DNA of 64,000 nucleotides from Planctomycetaceae bacterium. Lineage in GTDB: Bacteria; Planctomycetota; Planctomycetia; Planctomycetales; Planctomycetaceae. The stretch covers positions 124,001-188,000 of the forward strand of contig JANSXP010000005.1 in the NCBI GenBank assembly GCA_024742875.1, read 5' to 3'. Both the position numbers and the translations under genes were made by a program. The notes below the pieces were generated by a model. The model saw nothing but the letters and a program-made list of their open reading frames with translations. It was not told the origin of the DNA and did no database searches. Of the stretch, positions 42,145 to 49,989 are shown piece by piece (positions within the stretch are counted from its first letter, which is position 1; every line of letters starts with the position of its first letter).

Positions 42145-43467
42145 CTAATCGTTCCGCAGCTTCAAACCCATTTCGGTCAGCTTCTGGCGGATTTCGTTCA
42201 GTGATGTCACACCGAAGTTGCGGCTGGCGAGCAGCTCGTCCGCGGTACGCGAGGTTAGCTGTCCAATCGTTTGAATGGCCAGACGATTCATGCACTTGCG
42301 AGATCGCACGGACAGGCTCAGATCGCCAATCGGACGATTGAGAGATGCCTGCTCCTCGGGTGACAGGTTCTGATCCACGAAGCTGTCGCGGGCGTGGACT
42401 TTGTGCAGATTCAAACCAATCCGCAGGCCGTGAGCAGCCAGCAGTTCGCGAATTTCGTGCAGCGATGTTTCGCCAAAGTTCTTGCCGGCCAGCAGTTCCT
42501 GTTCGCTGATCTCGGTCAGGTCGCCCAGCGTGTTGATGTCCATGGCTGTCAGGCAGTTGCGGCTGCGGACTGACAGTTCGAAGTCGGTCACAGGACGCCC
42601 CAGCAGCTGCTTCATGCGAGCTTCCTGGCGAGCCTGATCTTCGTCGTAATACATGTCCTGCGTGGCTTCGATGTCCTTCAGGTACAGCTCAGCCTGTGCG
42701 TGGGTCGGGTCAAATTCCATCACCCGGCGGAAGCAGAATGCGGCCGCCTTATAGCTTTCGCGATCTTCATACAGCAGCCCCAGATTCAGCAGGGCACCAA
42801 CGTAATACGGTGGTCGGGAGAGACTGCGTTCGTAGTAGCGAATGGATTCTTCATCGTTGCCACGCAGGCTGTTTTCCGCAGCCAGCCAAAACAGAGCGCG
42901 GGAATGATGCGGATCCATATCAACCGCACGTTCAAAATATTCGACAGCCGTCAGGGCGTCACCGCGGTCGGCCCAGATGCAGCCCATCTGGAACGAATAC
43001 TCCGCACGGCTGGCGGCAGAAGCCGCCACGCTTCGCAGCATCTGCTCAGCTGCATCCACATCTCCGCCGGCACGCACAGAACCAGCCTGACGCAGGGTGG
43101 CTTCAATCTGATCGAATCCGGCTTTGCCCGCATCTTCAAATCGGCTGGCAGCGTCCGCATGACGTCCCAGTGAGGTCAGCACCTGAGCGTGAAAATAGAT
43201 GGCCACGCCGTCACCTGTCACCTGCGACATCATGGCGTCGGCTTCGCTGTGTCGTGACAGCAGATAGCAGGCCACGCCGACTCGCGCCAAAGTGGCTTCC
43301 GGAGCGTCTCCGGCAGCCACCTTCTTCTGCAGCTCGTTCAGACACTGGCGGATCTCTCCGGCCTGCTGACCGGCCACAGCACTGCGAAGGGACTCCACCT
43401 GGTCCAGCGTCAGTGGACTCGTCAGGTTGAGAAGTTCTGATACGTCAATCATGTTAGCTACTGACAC
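42145..43467 (-). CDS. TPR protein with two RNA polymerase alpha-CTD-like repeats
   Basis: A 440-residue cytosolic protein with TPR-like helices (about 60-265) and two repeats of the RNA polymerase alpha-subunit C-terminal domain, without the alpha N-terminal (assembly) domain. Repeat 1 (about 291-350) reads PVTDFELSVRSRNCLTAMDI and later NFGETSLHEIRELL. Repeat 2 (about 379-437) reads PIGDLSLSVRSRKCMNRLAI and later NFGVTSLNEIRQKL. Against Escherichia coli alpha, repeat 1 keeps the DNA-contact residues Arg265, Asn268, Cys269, Gly296 and Ser299 (here 301, 304, 305, 332, 335) and changes Lys298 to Thr. Repeat 2 changes Asn268 to Lys. The start is a GTG at 43467 with GGAAGGA ten nt upstream; an ATG at 43452 is possible. 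It probably binds promoter DNA or polymerase. Confidence 0.9.
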   Translation of the reverse strand: MSVANMIDVSELLNLTSPLTLDQVESLRSAVAGQQAGEIRQCLNELQKKVAAGDAPEATLARVGVACYLLSRHSEADAMMSQVTGDGVAIYFHAQVLTSLGRHADAASRFEDAGKAGFDQIEATLRQAGSVRAGGDVDAAEQMLRSVAASAASRAEYSFQMGCIWADRGDALTAVEYFERAVDMDPHHSRALFWLAAENSLRGNDEESIRYYERSLSRPPYYVGALLNLGLLYEDRESYKAAAFCFRRVMEFDPTHAQAELYLKDIEATQDMYYDEDQARQEARMKQLLGRPVTDFELSVRSRNCLTAMDINTLGDLTEISEQELLAGKNFGETSLHEIRELLAAHGLRIGLNLHKVHARDSFVDQNLSPEEQASLNRPIGDLSLSVRSRKCMNRLAIQTIGQLTSRTADELLASRNFGVTSLNEIRQKLTEMGLKLRND

Positions 43468-43581
43468 TTAAGTCTGTTCCTTCCGGGAATCGACTAAGGA
43501 AGTCGTGGAAAACAACGGAACACGCCGTGGTCCGTCCGCCTACGGGGAAATCGCCGATCCCCCGATTTTTGGAAACCCGAT

Positions 43582-43610
43582 AGTTTATCTCAGGAGCAGC
43601 CTTGACACAA
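43582..43610 (-). promoter_or_regulatory. Candidate promoter of the TPR/alpha-CTD gene
   Basis: On the minus strand: TTGTGT, 17-nt spacer, TAAACT, about 115 nt upstream of the start codon. Hexamer matches are moderate, spacing is optimal. Confidence 0.35.
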
Positions 43611-43713
43611 ATCAGTGCCAGCTATTCCCGAAAATTGTTGGCGGGAGCCTCAATCCGTCCCTAATTCGGCTCAATTACGGCCTTTTCGCCACTCTCTCGC
43701 CGATTCCCGCCCC

Positions 43714-43767
43714 AAAAAACGAAAGAAGCACCGTGCGACTCGAAGGGGATGAGTCGCTCGGTGCTTC
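43714..43767 (-). terminator. Large hairpin terminator, minus strand
   Basis: A 17-position stem with one internal mismatch (GAAGCACCG-T-GCGACTC / GAGTCGC-T-CGGTGCTTC, 9-nt loop, 43725-43767), followed on the minus strand by CTTTCGTTTTTT (to 43714). It ends the transcript of the small lipoprotein gene. Confidence 0.8.
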
Positions 43768-43935
43768 AAACGAAGAAGGCGAAGGAAACTTCGCTTCAGG
43801 AGAATTCAGGCTCCGCAGACATGGCCCAGCCAGCCCAGGTCGTGCGATCCGCACGATGGTCTGCAAAGCGGAGTGCCGTGACTGGCGTGCCGCGGCGTCC
43901 GGCAGGACACACGTCAGCATCCAGCGGCAGGCTCA

Positions 43936-44193
43936 TCAGTAAGTCGGGATGGTCTGAATGGGGGCAAAGGCAGTCGTTGGGTAACCGGGAGCAAACGCGG
44001 TTGCCGGAGCTCCACCTGGCAGAGCGCCCGTCGGATAGCCGCCGGGAGCCACACCACAACCGCCGCCACATGATCCGCAGGCACCACCATAGCCAGGGTA
44101 ACCAGCACCGTATCCGTAACCGTGAAGCAGGCAGCAGCCGGACAGCGAGCACATCAACAGCAGGCTGCCAAAAAACATAAACAAGCGATTCAT
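43936..44193 (-). CDS. Small Gly/Tyr/Pro-rich lipoprotein
   Basis: An 85-residue predicted lipoprotein. The signal (MNRLFMFFGSLLLMCSLSGC) ends with Cys20, immediately followed by a second Cys. The mature part is low complexity: HGYGYGAGYPGYGG, a Cys/Gly cluster (ACGSCGGGCG) and a Gly-Pro-Ala-Thr tail with two GYPT / TAFAP units. The GGAGG ribosome-binding site sits well before the ATG at 44193; a longer frame upstream to 44634 is antisense-like noise. Such small surface lipoproteins are frequent in planctomycetes; function unknown. The Cys cluster could bind metal or form disulfides. It has its own terminator downstream. Confidence 0.82.
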   Translation of the reverse strand: MNRLFMFFGSLLLMCSLSGCCLLHGYGYGAGYPGYGGACGSCGGGCGVAPGGYPTGALPGGAPATAFAPGYPTTAFAPIQTIPTY

Positions 44194-44593
44194 CTGAGCG
44201 CCTCCAAAGAGCTGCCGAAAGGATGCCCGAACAGACAATGGCAGTGGGAGTAAGAGAGGTTGGAAGTGATGGAACCAAATCAGCAGGCGAGGAAGCCGGT
44301 GAGTTGGTATCGAGATTGAGAGGAGAGGTAAGGGCACTGACAATATCAGTGCTGGCCGGAAATTATGAGAACCGGCGAAATGGGTCAATACCTGTTTGCA
44401 GCCCACCGGATCTGCTCGTTCGCCGTGCGAAACCAGCGTTTTTACGTCGCAAAACCGGCGCGCTTCCAACAAACCCTCAAGCCGCAGGAAAAAAAATCCG
44501 AAGCGATTTTTCCCCGCAGACACGGCGACCGTGGCCCTCACTCGACGTGACGGCAGAGCGCCTCTGCGTACCGTCACAGCGTGTCCGCCGGCA
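44194..44593 (-). other. Non-coding gap of 400 nt
   Basis: It lies between the small lipoprotein gene and truD. It carries the hairpin at 44547-44577, an A8 run at 44489-44496 and presumably the lipoprotein promoter. No gene is supported. Confidence 0.5.
44547..44577 (-). terminator. Terminator-like hairpin after truD
   Basis: GTGACGG-CAGAG / CTCTG-CGTA-CCGTCAC makes a 7-bp plus 5-bp stem with a 4-nt bulge and a 3-nt loop, beginning 17 nt past the truD stop on the minus strand. No immediate U tract. Confidence 0.45.
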
Positions 44594-45787
44594 TCACACG
44601 GTGGAGGAGGAGGACGCCGAGGAAGACACAACACAGTCGCACAACTGCTGCACCACGACCGTCGCGAAACTGCCGGCCGGCAGCGTGAATTTCACGCGAA
44701 CCGCAGACGGTTCCACGAGTTCGCATTCAACGTCGGACAGACACACCACCATGGGACGCCGGGTGCCCTGAGAATGACGCTTGAACTGCGCAAACGATTC
44801 GCCGCTGATCCCCAGCGCCGACAGACACTCCCGCTCACGTTCGGCCGCACGGCCTTGCGCTGGCAGCATATCGGGCCCGGGCATGGGCCCCATCGGGACC
44901 AGTTCTGATCGGATCTGTTCGTCAGCGTCTGCGGCGAGAAACGGGCGAGTGCCTCCACGACGACAGACCACATCTCCCTCCAGCAGCGTGCGCAGCTGCC
45001 CCTGCTGCACGCGCTCTGCCACAATCAGATTGAATACCGCCGACTGCACCGCACTGGGAAGCATACGTGACAGATAACGTCGGCGGTTTTTGGACCAGGT
45101 TCTGGCAATGCCGGGATCACGCAGATAGTCAATGCCAGCCGAGACATTGCCGCCCTGATGGCCGAATCGCTGTTCTCCAAAATAGTTGGGGAAGCCGTCG
45201 TCCGCCATCTGCTGCAGAACGCCACGAACAGCATCGACGGCCGTTTCTGGCAGCTCAGCGTCGGGGCTGGCAGCGCGGAGCACCAGTTCAAACCGGTTAC
45301 CGGCCAGATGACCGGTCTTCAGTTTGTTGGTGTGTCGCTGCACGGTGAGGACCCGAATACCATCGAGCGCCAGTTCATCGACGAGAGCCTCACACCTTTG
45401 CGGAACGGAAACAAACTGACGGGTGATCGCCCGTCGGTCCTTCTGACCGGCCGTTCCAATATCCCGCTGAGAGATCTGCAGTGCCCGAGCCAGTCGGCTG
45501 ACCAGATCGCCGGCCGCCACATCTGTTTTCTCCACCCACAGATACAGATGCTCGCCCGAGCCAGAGGGCAGATACTTTGGCTGCTCCTGGACCACAAAGT
45601 CACTCACGCGGTGGCGAATGATCATCGACGGTAGTACGGCAGCCCACGCCGCTGGCGGTCGCAGAATGGTGGACAGCAATTCCGGGGACAGCGACTCGGC
45701 GGACACGCCACCGTGTGACGGTGGTGCGGGTGGCACTCTCTTCGCGGCTGCTGTTTCAGGCGACTGTTCGGTCGACCGCTCATTCAT
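44594..45787 (-). CDS. truD: tRNA pseudouridine(13) synthase TruD
   Basis: A 397-residue TruD-family enzyme that converts U13 of tRNA-Glu to pseudouridine. Landmarks are DFVVQEQPKYLPSGSGEHLY, the catalytic block GTAGQKDRRAITRQFVSVP with the nucleophile Asp117, RHTNKLKTGHLAGNRFEL, and FPNYFGEQRFGHQGGN. The TRUD insertion domain follows in the C-terminal half. The N-terminal 45 residues are a Pro/Ala-rich extension not needed by the family. The start overlaps the end of the upstream beta-lactamase-like gene by eight bases, so the two are coupled. The C-terminus is a run of Ser (SSASSSSTV). Confidence 0.95.
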   Translation of the reverse strand: MNERSTEQSPETAAAKRVPPAPPSHGGVSAESLSPELLSTILRPPAAWAAVLPSMIIRHRVSDFVVQEQPKYLPSGSGEHLYLWVEKTDVAAGDLVSRLARALQISQRDIGTAGQKDRRAITRQFVSVPQRCEALVDELALDGIRVLTVQRHTNKLKTGHLAGNRFELVLRAASPDAELPETAVDAVRGVLQQMADDGFPNYFGEQRFGHQGGNVSAGIDYLRDPGIARTWSKNRRRYLSRMLPSAVQSAVFNLIVAERVQQGQLRTLLEGDVVCRRGGTRPFLAADADEQIRSELVPMGPMPGPDMLPAQGRAAERERECLSALGISGESFAQFKRHSQGTRRPMVVCLSDVECELVEPSAVRVKFTLPAGSFATVVVQQLCDCVVSSSASSSSTV

Positions 45788-46991
45788 CCGATGTCATCCT
45801 CATGGCGGCGGCCGACACCGTCGCGATGCGTCCTGCCAGGGCATTGACAGACCCTTTTCCGTCCGGATGCACGCGATTGCTCAGAAAGATAACAAACAGA
45901 TCCAGCTGCGGATCAATCCACATCGCGGTCCCCGTAAATCCACCGTGGCCAAAAGCGGACACCGACATCAGGTCGCCGCGGTTCGAAGAATACGGGGACT
46001 TCATATCCCAGCCGAGAGTCCTCAGTCCAGACGACACTTTCTGCGGCGACCGCATGAGTTTCACGGTGGCCGGCTGTATGACGGACTCACCATTCCACTG
46101 CCCTTCGTTGAGCAGCATCTGGCAATAGCGGGCCAGATCGTCGGCCGTGGAGAACAGCCCGGCATGACCGGCGACCCCGCCCAGCGCCCAGGCGCGGGGA
46201 TCGTGGACATCGCCCTGCATCCATTTTCCATCGCGCTGCTGAGTCACGGCACAGCGTCTTCTTAGAGCGTCACCGGGGAGGTAACCGGTCTCATTCATCT
46301 GCAGGCGATCAAAAACTCGCTGCCGGACAAACTCGTTCAGCGGCTGCCCGGAAATCCGCTGAATCAGTTCTCCCAGCACAATGAATCCGACGTCTGTGTA
46401 GGCGAAGCGGGTTCCCGGCTCCACCCACGGCTCCAGAGCGTGGATGCGTTCTATGGCCCGCTCACGGCCATCCGCATAGTCACGAATATGGTTGTCCGGA
46501 ATCAGGCCCCCCATGTGAGTGAGCAGTTGTCGCACGGTGATCTCCTGTTTGCCGCCGGCTGCGAATTCCGGCAGATAGGTGGCCACCGGCTGATCCACGT
46601 CCACTTTGCCGTCTTCGACCAGCAGCATCACACAGGTGGCCGTCACCACGGGCTTGGTGATTGATGCCATGTCAAACACCGTGTCCACCGTCATGGGCAC
46701 TTTGTCCGGCAGCAGTTGTCGAAACCCAAACGCTTTGCGATAGACGATCTTTCCCCGATGCCCCACAACCACGACACAGCCGGGCATTTTGCCGCGACTG
46801 AGCCCCTCGCTCACGATGTCATCAATCGCCGCCAGCCGCCGGGCGCTCATGCCCAGCGTGGCTGGGTCCACAACAGGCAGTGCTCTTTGTGCATCAACCG
46901 GGACGGCCGCACGGTCGATTTGCGGTTCGTCGGCAGGGGCCGCAGTTGTCCCCACGCAGAGGATTAGCAGCAGACAGAGGCATTGTTTCAC
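45780..46991 (-). CDS. Serine hydrolase of the beta-lactamase/class C family
   Basis: A 403-residue exported protein with signal peptide 1-21 (ending APA). The serine-type active site is Ser110-x-x-Lys113 (SITK), followed by YTDVGFIVLG (Tyr-x-Asp/Asn box) and HGGFTGTAMW, which replaces the KTG box. The EstB/Pbp4* esterase-like branch shares this pattern, so the likely activity is an esterase or D-aminopeptidase rather than antibiotic resistance. Active Ser, Lys and Tyr are all intact. The last residues overlap the start of truD by eight bases (ATGAATGA). Confidence 0.9.
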   Translation of the reverse strand: MKQCLCLLLILCVGTTAAPADEPQIDRAAVPVDAQRALPVVDPATLGMSARRLAAIDDIVSEGLSRGKMPGCVVVVGHRGKIVYRKAFGFRQLLPDKVPMTVDTVFDMASITKPVVTATCVMLLVEDGKVDVDQPVATYLPEFAAGGKQEITVRQLLTHMGGLIPDNHIRDYADGRERAIERIHALEPWVEPGTRFAYTDVGFIVLGELIQRISGQPLNEFVRQRVFDRLQMNETGYLPGDALRRRCAVTQQRDGKWMQGDVHDPRAWALGGVAGHAGLFSTADDLARYCQMLLNEGQWNGESVIQPATVKLMRSPQKVSSGLRTLGWDMKSPYSSNRGDLMSVSAFGHGGFTGTAMWIDPQLDLFVIFLSNRVHPDGKGSVNALAGRIATVSAAAMRMTSDE

Positions 46992-47083
46992 GGTCGTTGT
47001 CCTCGCATCATTTTCTCCGCAGCCGTTTCATAAAGACACCGATGACATCACGCCCGCGGCAGCCTGCCTGGCCACCAGATGTT

Positions 47084-47746
47084 CTAGCGGCGAATGACCA
47101 CATCATCAAAGTCGCGTTTCGTGATCGCAGGCACCTGACAGTCTTTCGCAGGATGCCCGGCCACCAGGACAACATATGGTCGTTCATTGTCGGGGCGTCC
47201 CAGAATGGAGTTCAGAAACTTCATCGGACTGGGCGTGTGGGTCAGCGTGGCCAGGCCCGCGTTATGCAAAGCGGCAATGAGAAAACCGGTGGCAATGCCC
47301 ACGGATTCGCTGACGTAGTAATTCTTCTTTTTTTCTCCGTCGGCATTCTTCCAGGCTTCCGCGAACACCACCACCAGCACGGGCGCCGTCTCCAGAAACG
47401 GCTTGTGATCGTCCGTGTTGAATGGCTGCAAAGCATCCAGCCATTCTTCTGGCGCCCGACCGCCGTAGAACTCACGTTCCTCCGCTTCTGCCGCCTCCCG
47501 GATCTGTTTGCGGATGTCGGCATCCTGGACCCAGACAAAGGTCCACGGCTGCTGATTGGCGCCACTGGGGGCCGTCATGCCGGTTTTCAGGCAGTTGGCC
47601 ACCACCTCATCCGCCACCGGGTCGGAGGAATATTCACGAACCGTCCGTCGCGTGCGGGCCTGCTGCAGAAACCCGAGCGAGCGATCAATCATCAGTTCGT
47701 CAGCACGACGCTCATAGCCTTCCAGGGGGATCATCTCGGCAGACAT
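47084..47746 (-). CDS. Nitroreductase family protein
   Basis: A 220-residue FMN-dependent oxidoreductase of the nitroreductase family. RRTVREYSSDPV near residues 32-43 is the FMN-binding N-terminus; TAPSGANQQPWTFVWVQD is the second FMN-contact region; ESVGIATGFLIAALHNAGLA and RPYVVLVAGHPA complete the fold. Such enzymes use NAD(P)H to reduce nitro, quinone or iodotyrosine-type substrates, and act as dimers in the cytosol. The length is normal. It sits between the beta-lactamase-like gene and dgkA in the same direction; only eight bases separate its start from the dgkA stop. Confidence 0.92.
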   Translation of the reverse strand: MSAEMIPLEGYERRADELMIDRSLGFLQQARTRRTVREYSSDPVADEVVANCLKTGMTAPSGANQQPWTFVWVQDADIRKQIREAAEAEEREFYGGRAPEEWLDALQPFNTDDHKPFLETAPVLVVVFAEAWKNADGEKKKNYYVSESVGIATGFLIAALHNAGLATLTHTPSPMKFLNSILGRPDNERPYVVLVAGHPAKDCQVPAITKRDFDDVVIRR

Positions 47747-47754
47747 ACGGCCTC

Positions 47755-48126
47755 CTAACTCTCCACAGTCAACAGCCGCGTCAGATGCGGCCCAAACACA
47801 ATTACACCCACCACGGCCGCCGCGACGGAAGCCAGGAGCACGGCTGCCGCGGCCGCATCTTTGGCCTTGCCAGCCAGGTCATGATGTTCCGGGCTCACCA
47901 GGTCCACCACGAACTCAATGGCCGTATTGAGCGCCTCGGCCGACCACACCAGGCCCATCGACAGCACCAGCGCGCACCACTGACCGGCTGTGACACCAAA
48001 CCACAGCCCGCCTGCAAAGACCCCCAGTGTGGCCACCAGATGAACCCAGGCGTGCACCTGCGTTTTCATCAGGGTGACCACGCCACGCCCGGCATCAACA
48101 AATGCGGCTATTCGTCTGCGGATCAA
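47755..48126 (-). CDS. Diacylglycerol kinase (DgkA family)
   Basis: A 123-residue membrane kinase matching the prokaryotic DgkA fold: an amphipathic N-terminal helix (LIRRRIAAFVDAGRGVVT), two membrane helices, and the family signature SAEALNTAIEFVVDLV, followed by HHDLAGKAKDAAAAAVLLAS. Glu and Asp of this motif are catalytic. DgkA recycles diacylglycerol or undecaprenol. I choose the TTG at 48126 because AGGAAG lies 8 nt upstream and the length fits the family; no ATG is suitably placed, and the longer open frame upstream crosses the rpoD terminator. It is close to the nitroreductase gene downstream. Confidence 0.8.
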   Translation of the reverse strand: MIRRRIAAFVDAGRGVVTLMKTQVHAWVHLVATLGVFAGGLWFGVTAGQWCALVLSMGLVWSAEALNTAIEFVVDLVSPEHHDLAGKAKDAAAAAVLLASVAAAVVGVIVFGPHLTRLLTVES

Positions 48127-48189
48127 CGGACAGTCTTCCTGCCAAAGCGGACGGTTGACGACAGGCGCCAAAGTAGCGGCCGGGAGCGC

Positions 48190-48226
48190 AAAAAAGAAGC
48201 TCGACGAACAGTGTTCGTCGAGCTTC
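48190..48226 (-). terminator. Strong rho-independent terminator of dnaG-rpoD
   Basis: A perfect 14-bp stem (GAAGCTCGACGAAC / GTTCGTCGAGCTTC, 3-nt loop) is followed by T6 on the minus strand, 40 nt past the rpoD stop. It separates rpoD from dgkA. Confidence 0.92.
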
Positions 48227-48265
48227 CTGATTTCTCCGACTGCCGCCATCAGCTGGCAGCAACGC

Positions 48266-49921
48266 TTAGTGACCGGCCGCGATGGCAGAGATGCCTTCGA
48301 GGAAGCCCTGCAGCTGTCGACTGCGGACCGGGTGCTGCAGCTTACGCACCGCTTTGGCCTCAATCTGACGCACGCGTTCGCGTGTCACCTTGAAGATGCG
48401 GCCCACTTCTTCGAGCGTGTAGGTGTAGCCGTCGCCCAGACCGTATCGCAGTTTGATAATCTCGCGTTCACGATAGGTGAGCGTCTTGAGGACAGAGTCA
48501 ATTTTGTCCTTGAGCATTTCCGACGCCGCATTGCTGACAGGACTGTCGTTGCTCTTATCTTCGACAAATTCGCCGAAGCTGTTGTCTTCGCCTTCGCCCA
48601 GAGGTTTATCCAGACTGATGGGCTGACGGCTGATTCGCATCACACGACGGGCTTCGTCCAGCGGCACGTCCGCCAGTTCGGCCATTTCATCCACCGATGG
48701 CTCGCGCCCTTTCTCCTGCAGCAGCTCTCGGGCGGCCGCACGCAGTTTGGACATGGTTTCAATCATGTGGACAGGGATGCGAATCGTACGGGCCTGATCA
48801 GCGATGGCTCGCGTGATGGCCTGACGAATCCACCAGGTCGCGTAAGTGCTGAATTTGTAACCGCGACGATATTCGTACTTGTCAACAGCCCGCATCAGGC
48901 CCGTGTTGCCTTCCTGGATGAGGTCCAGGAACGTCAGGCCGCGGTTGCGGTACTTCTTGGCGATCGAAACCACCAGTCGCAGGTTACCGCCGGAAAGGTC
49001 CCGCATGGCCTGCTCGTACTCTTCGTAGCGTGCCTGCAGAGCTTCCATCTTGACGGCCAGAGAGTTGGGCGTCTCCAGTGTGAGGTCACACAGATCGTGC
49101 AGCTCTTTTTCCATGCTGCGGGTTTCGTCCTCAGCCGACACCAGATTTTTCAGGTTGCCGATCTGATCCTGCAGTTCCAGCATGCGGGCGGAAATCTGCT
49201 GCAAACGTTTCATGCACGGCTGCAGTCGCTGCGTTCGCAGGCTCAGCTCTTCCAGCATGGTGATGCTGCGGCGGCGACGTTCATCAATGCGAGCGCGGAT
49301 CTCCAGACCCTTTTCGCTGTCCAGACCCAGACTGCGGGCCAGAGCAAAGTCGGTCAGGTCGCGTTCTCGGATGGACGCCACCGTCTCCAGGTTGTGCGGC
49401 ATGCGGCCAATGATCTGATCCTTCTCCAGACTTTCCGTCATGGAGACTTTGATCGTGCGATCAAACGGCAGTTCGCTGCGATGCACCTGCGAGAGTGTTT
49501 CGAACGAGTAGTTCAGTGCAAAGTCGTTGGCCAGCAGAGCACGGCGAAAACGACGTCGCGTGACTTCAATCTGCTTAGCCAGAAAGATCTCTTCTTCGCG
49601 AGTCAGCAGCGGGATCTCGCCCATCTGCGTCAGGTACATGCGAATGGGGTCTTCCGTGCCGCGCGGTGAGTCTTCGTCCAGACGGATTTCCGGGCGACGC
49701 TTGCGGCGGTCAGCAGCCGGCGAGTCTTCGTCGTCGCTGTACACGACCGGGTCGGTCCGCAGTTCCAGATCCAGTTCTTCGAGAACCATGATCAGGTAGT
49801 CCAGCTTCCGCGGGTCTTCTGCCTCATCGGGCAGGTAGTTGTGGACCTGAGAGAAGTACAGGTAACCCTGCTTCAATCCGACCGACATCAATTGCGAAAG
49901 TGATTCATCCAAACGGTGCAT
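48266..49921 (-). CDS. rpoD: Primary RNA polymerase sigma factor (sigma-70)
   Basis: A 551-residue housekeeping sigma factor. A degenerate region 1.1-like N-terminus (1-60) leads to region 1.2 ([20 protein letters not shown]), a long non-conserved region, region 2 with [40 protein letters not shown] and [20 protein letters not shown], region 3 ([20 protein letters not shown]) and region 4 with [20 protein letters not shown]. All promoter-contacting helices are intact. It is co-transcribed with the primase gene upstream, the conserved macromolecular-synthesis arrangement, and closed by a strong terminator. Confidence 0.97.
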   Translation of the reverse strand: MHRLDESLSQLMSVGLKQGYLYFSQVHNYLPDEAEDPRKLDYLIMVLEELDLELRTDPVVYSDDEDSPAADRRKRRPEIRLDEDSPRGTEDPIRMYLTQMGEIPLLTREEEIFLAKQIEVTRRRFRRALLANDFALNYSFETLSQVHRSELPFDRTIKVSMTESLEKDQIIGRMPHNLETVASIRERDLTDFALARSLGLDSEKGLEIRARIDERRRRSITMLEELSLRTQRLQPCMKRLQQISARMLELQDQIGNLKNLVSAEDETRSMEKELHDLCDLTLETPNSLAVKMEALQARYEEYEQAMRDLSGGNLRLVVSIAKKYRNRGLTFLDLIQEGNTGLMRAVDKYEYRRGYKFSTYATWWIRQAITRAIADQARTIRIPVHMIETMSKLRAAARELLQEKGREPSVDEMAELADVPLDEARRVMRISRQPISLDKPLGEGEDNSFGEFVEDKSNDSPVSNAASEMLKDKIDSVLKTLTYREREIIKLRYGLGDGYTYTLEEVGRIFKVTRERVRQIEAKAVRKLQHPVRSRQLQGFLEGISAIAAGH

Positions 49922-49989
49922 TCCGTGAGCTCCTCAGCGACAATCTGTGAGTGAACAAGTGGAAATTGGGCCACGTTAAAAACGCGGGA

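Larger units (their letters stand above)
43468..43935 (-). other. Non-coding gap of about 470 nt
   Basis: It holds the candidate promoter at 43582-43610 for the TPR/alpha-CTD gene and the large hairpin at 43725-43767. No gene is supported. Confidence 0.5.

Noticed and set aside
43601..43626. A TTGACA sequence on the plus strand as a promoter
   Set aside because: No good -10 sequence at 16-18 nt and no plus-strand gene downstream.
48074..49669. A 531-codon open frame on the plus strand, antisense to rpoD
   Set aside because: It mirrors the conserved sigma-70 gene, has no motif, and its composition is what complementing a GC-rich gene gives.
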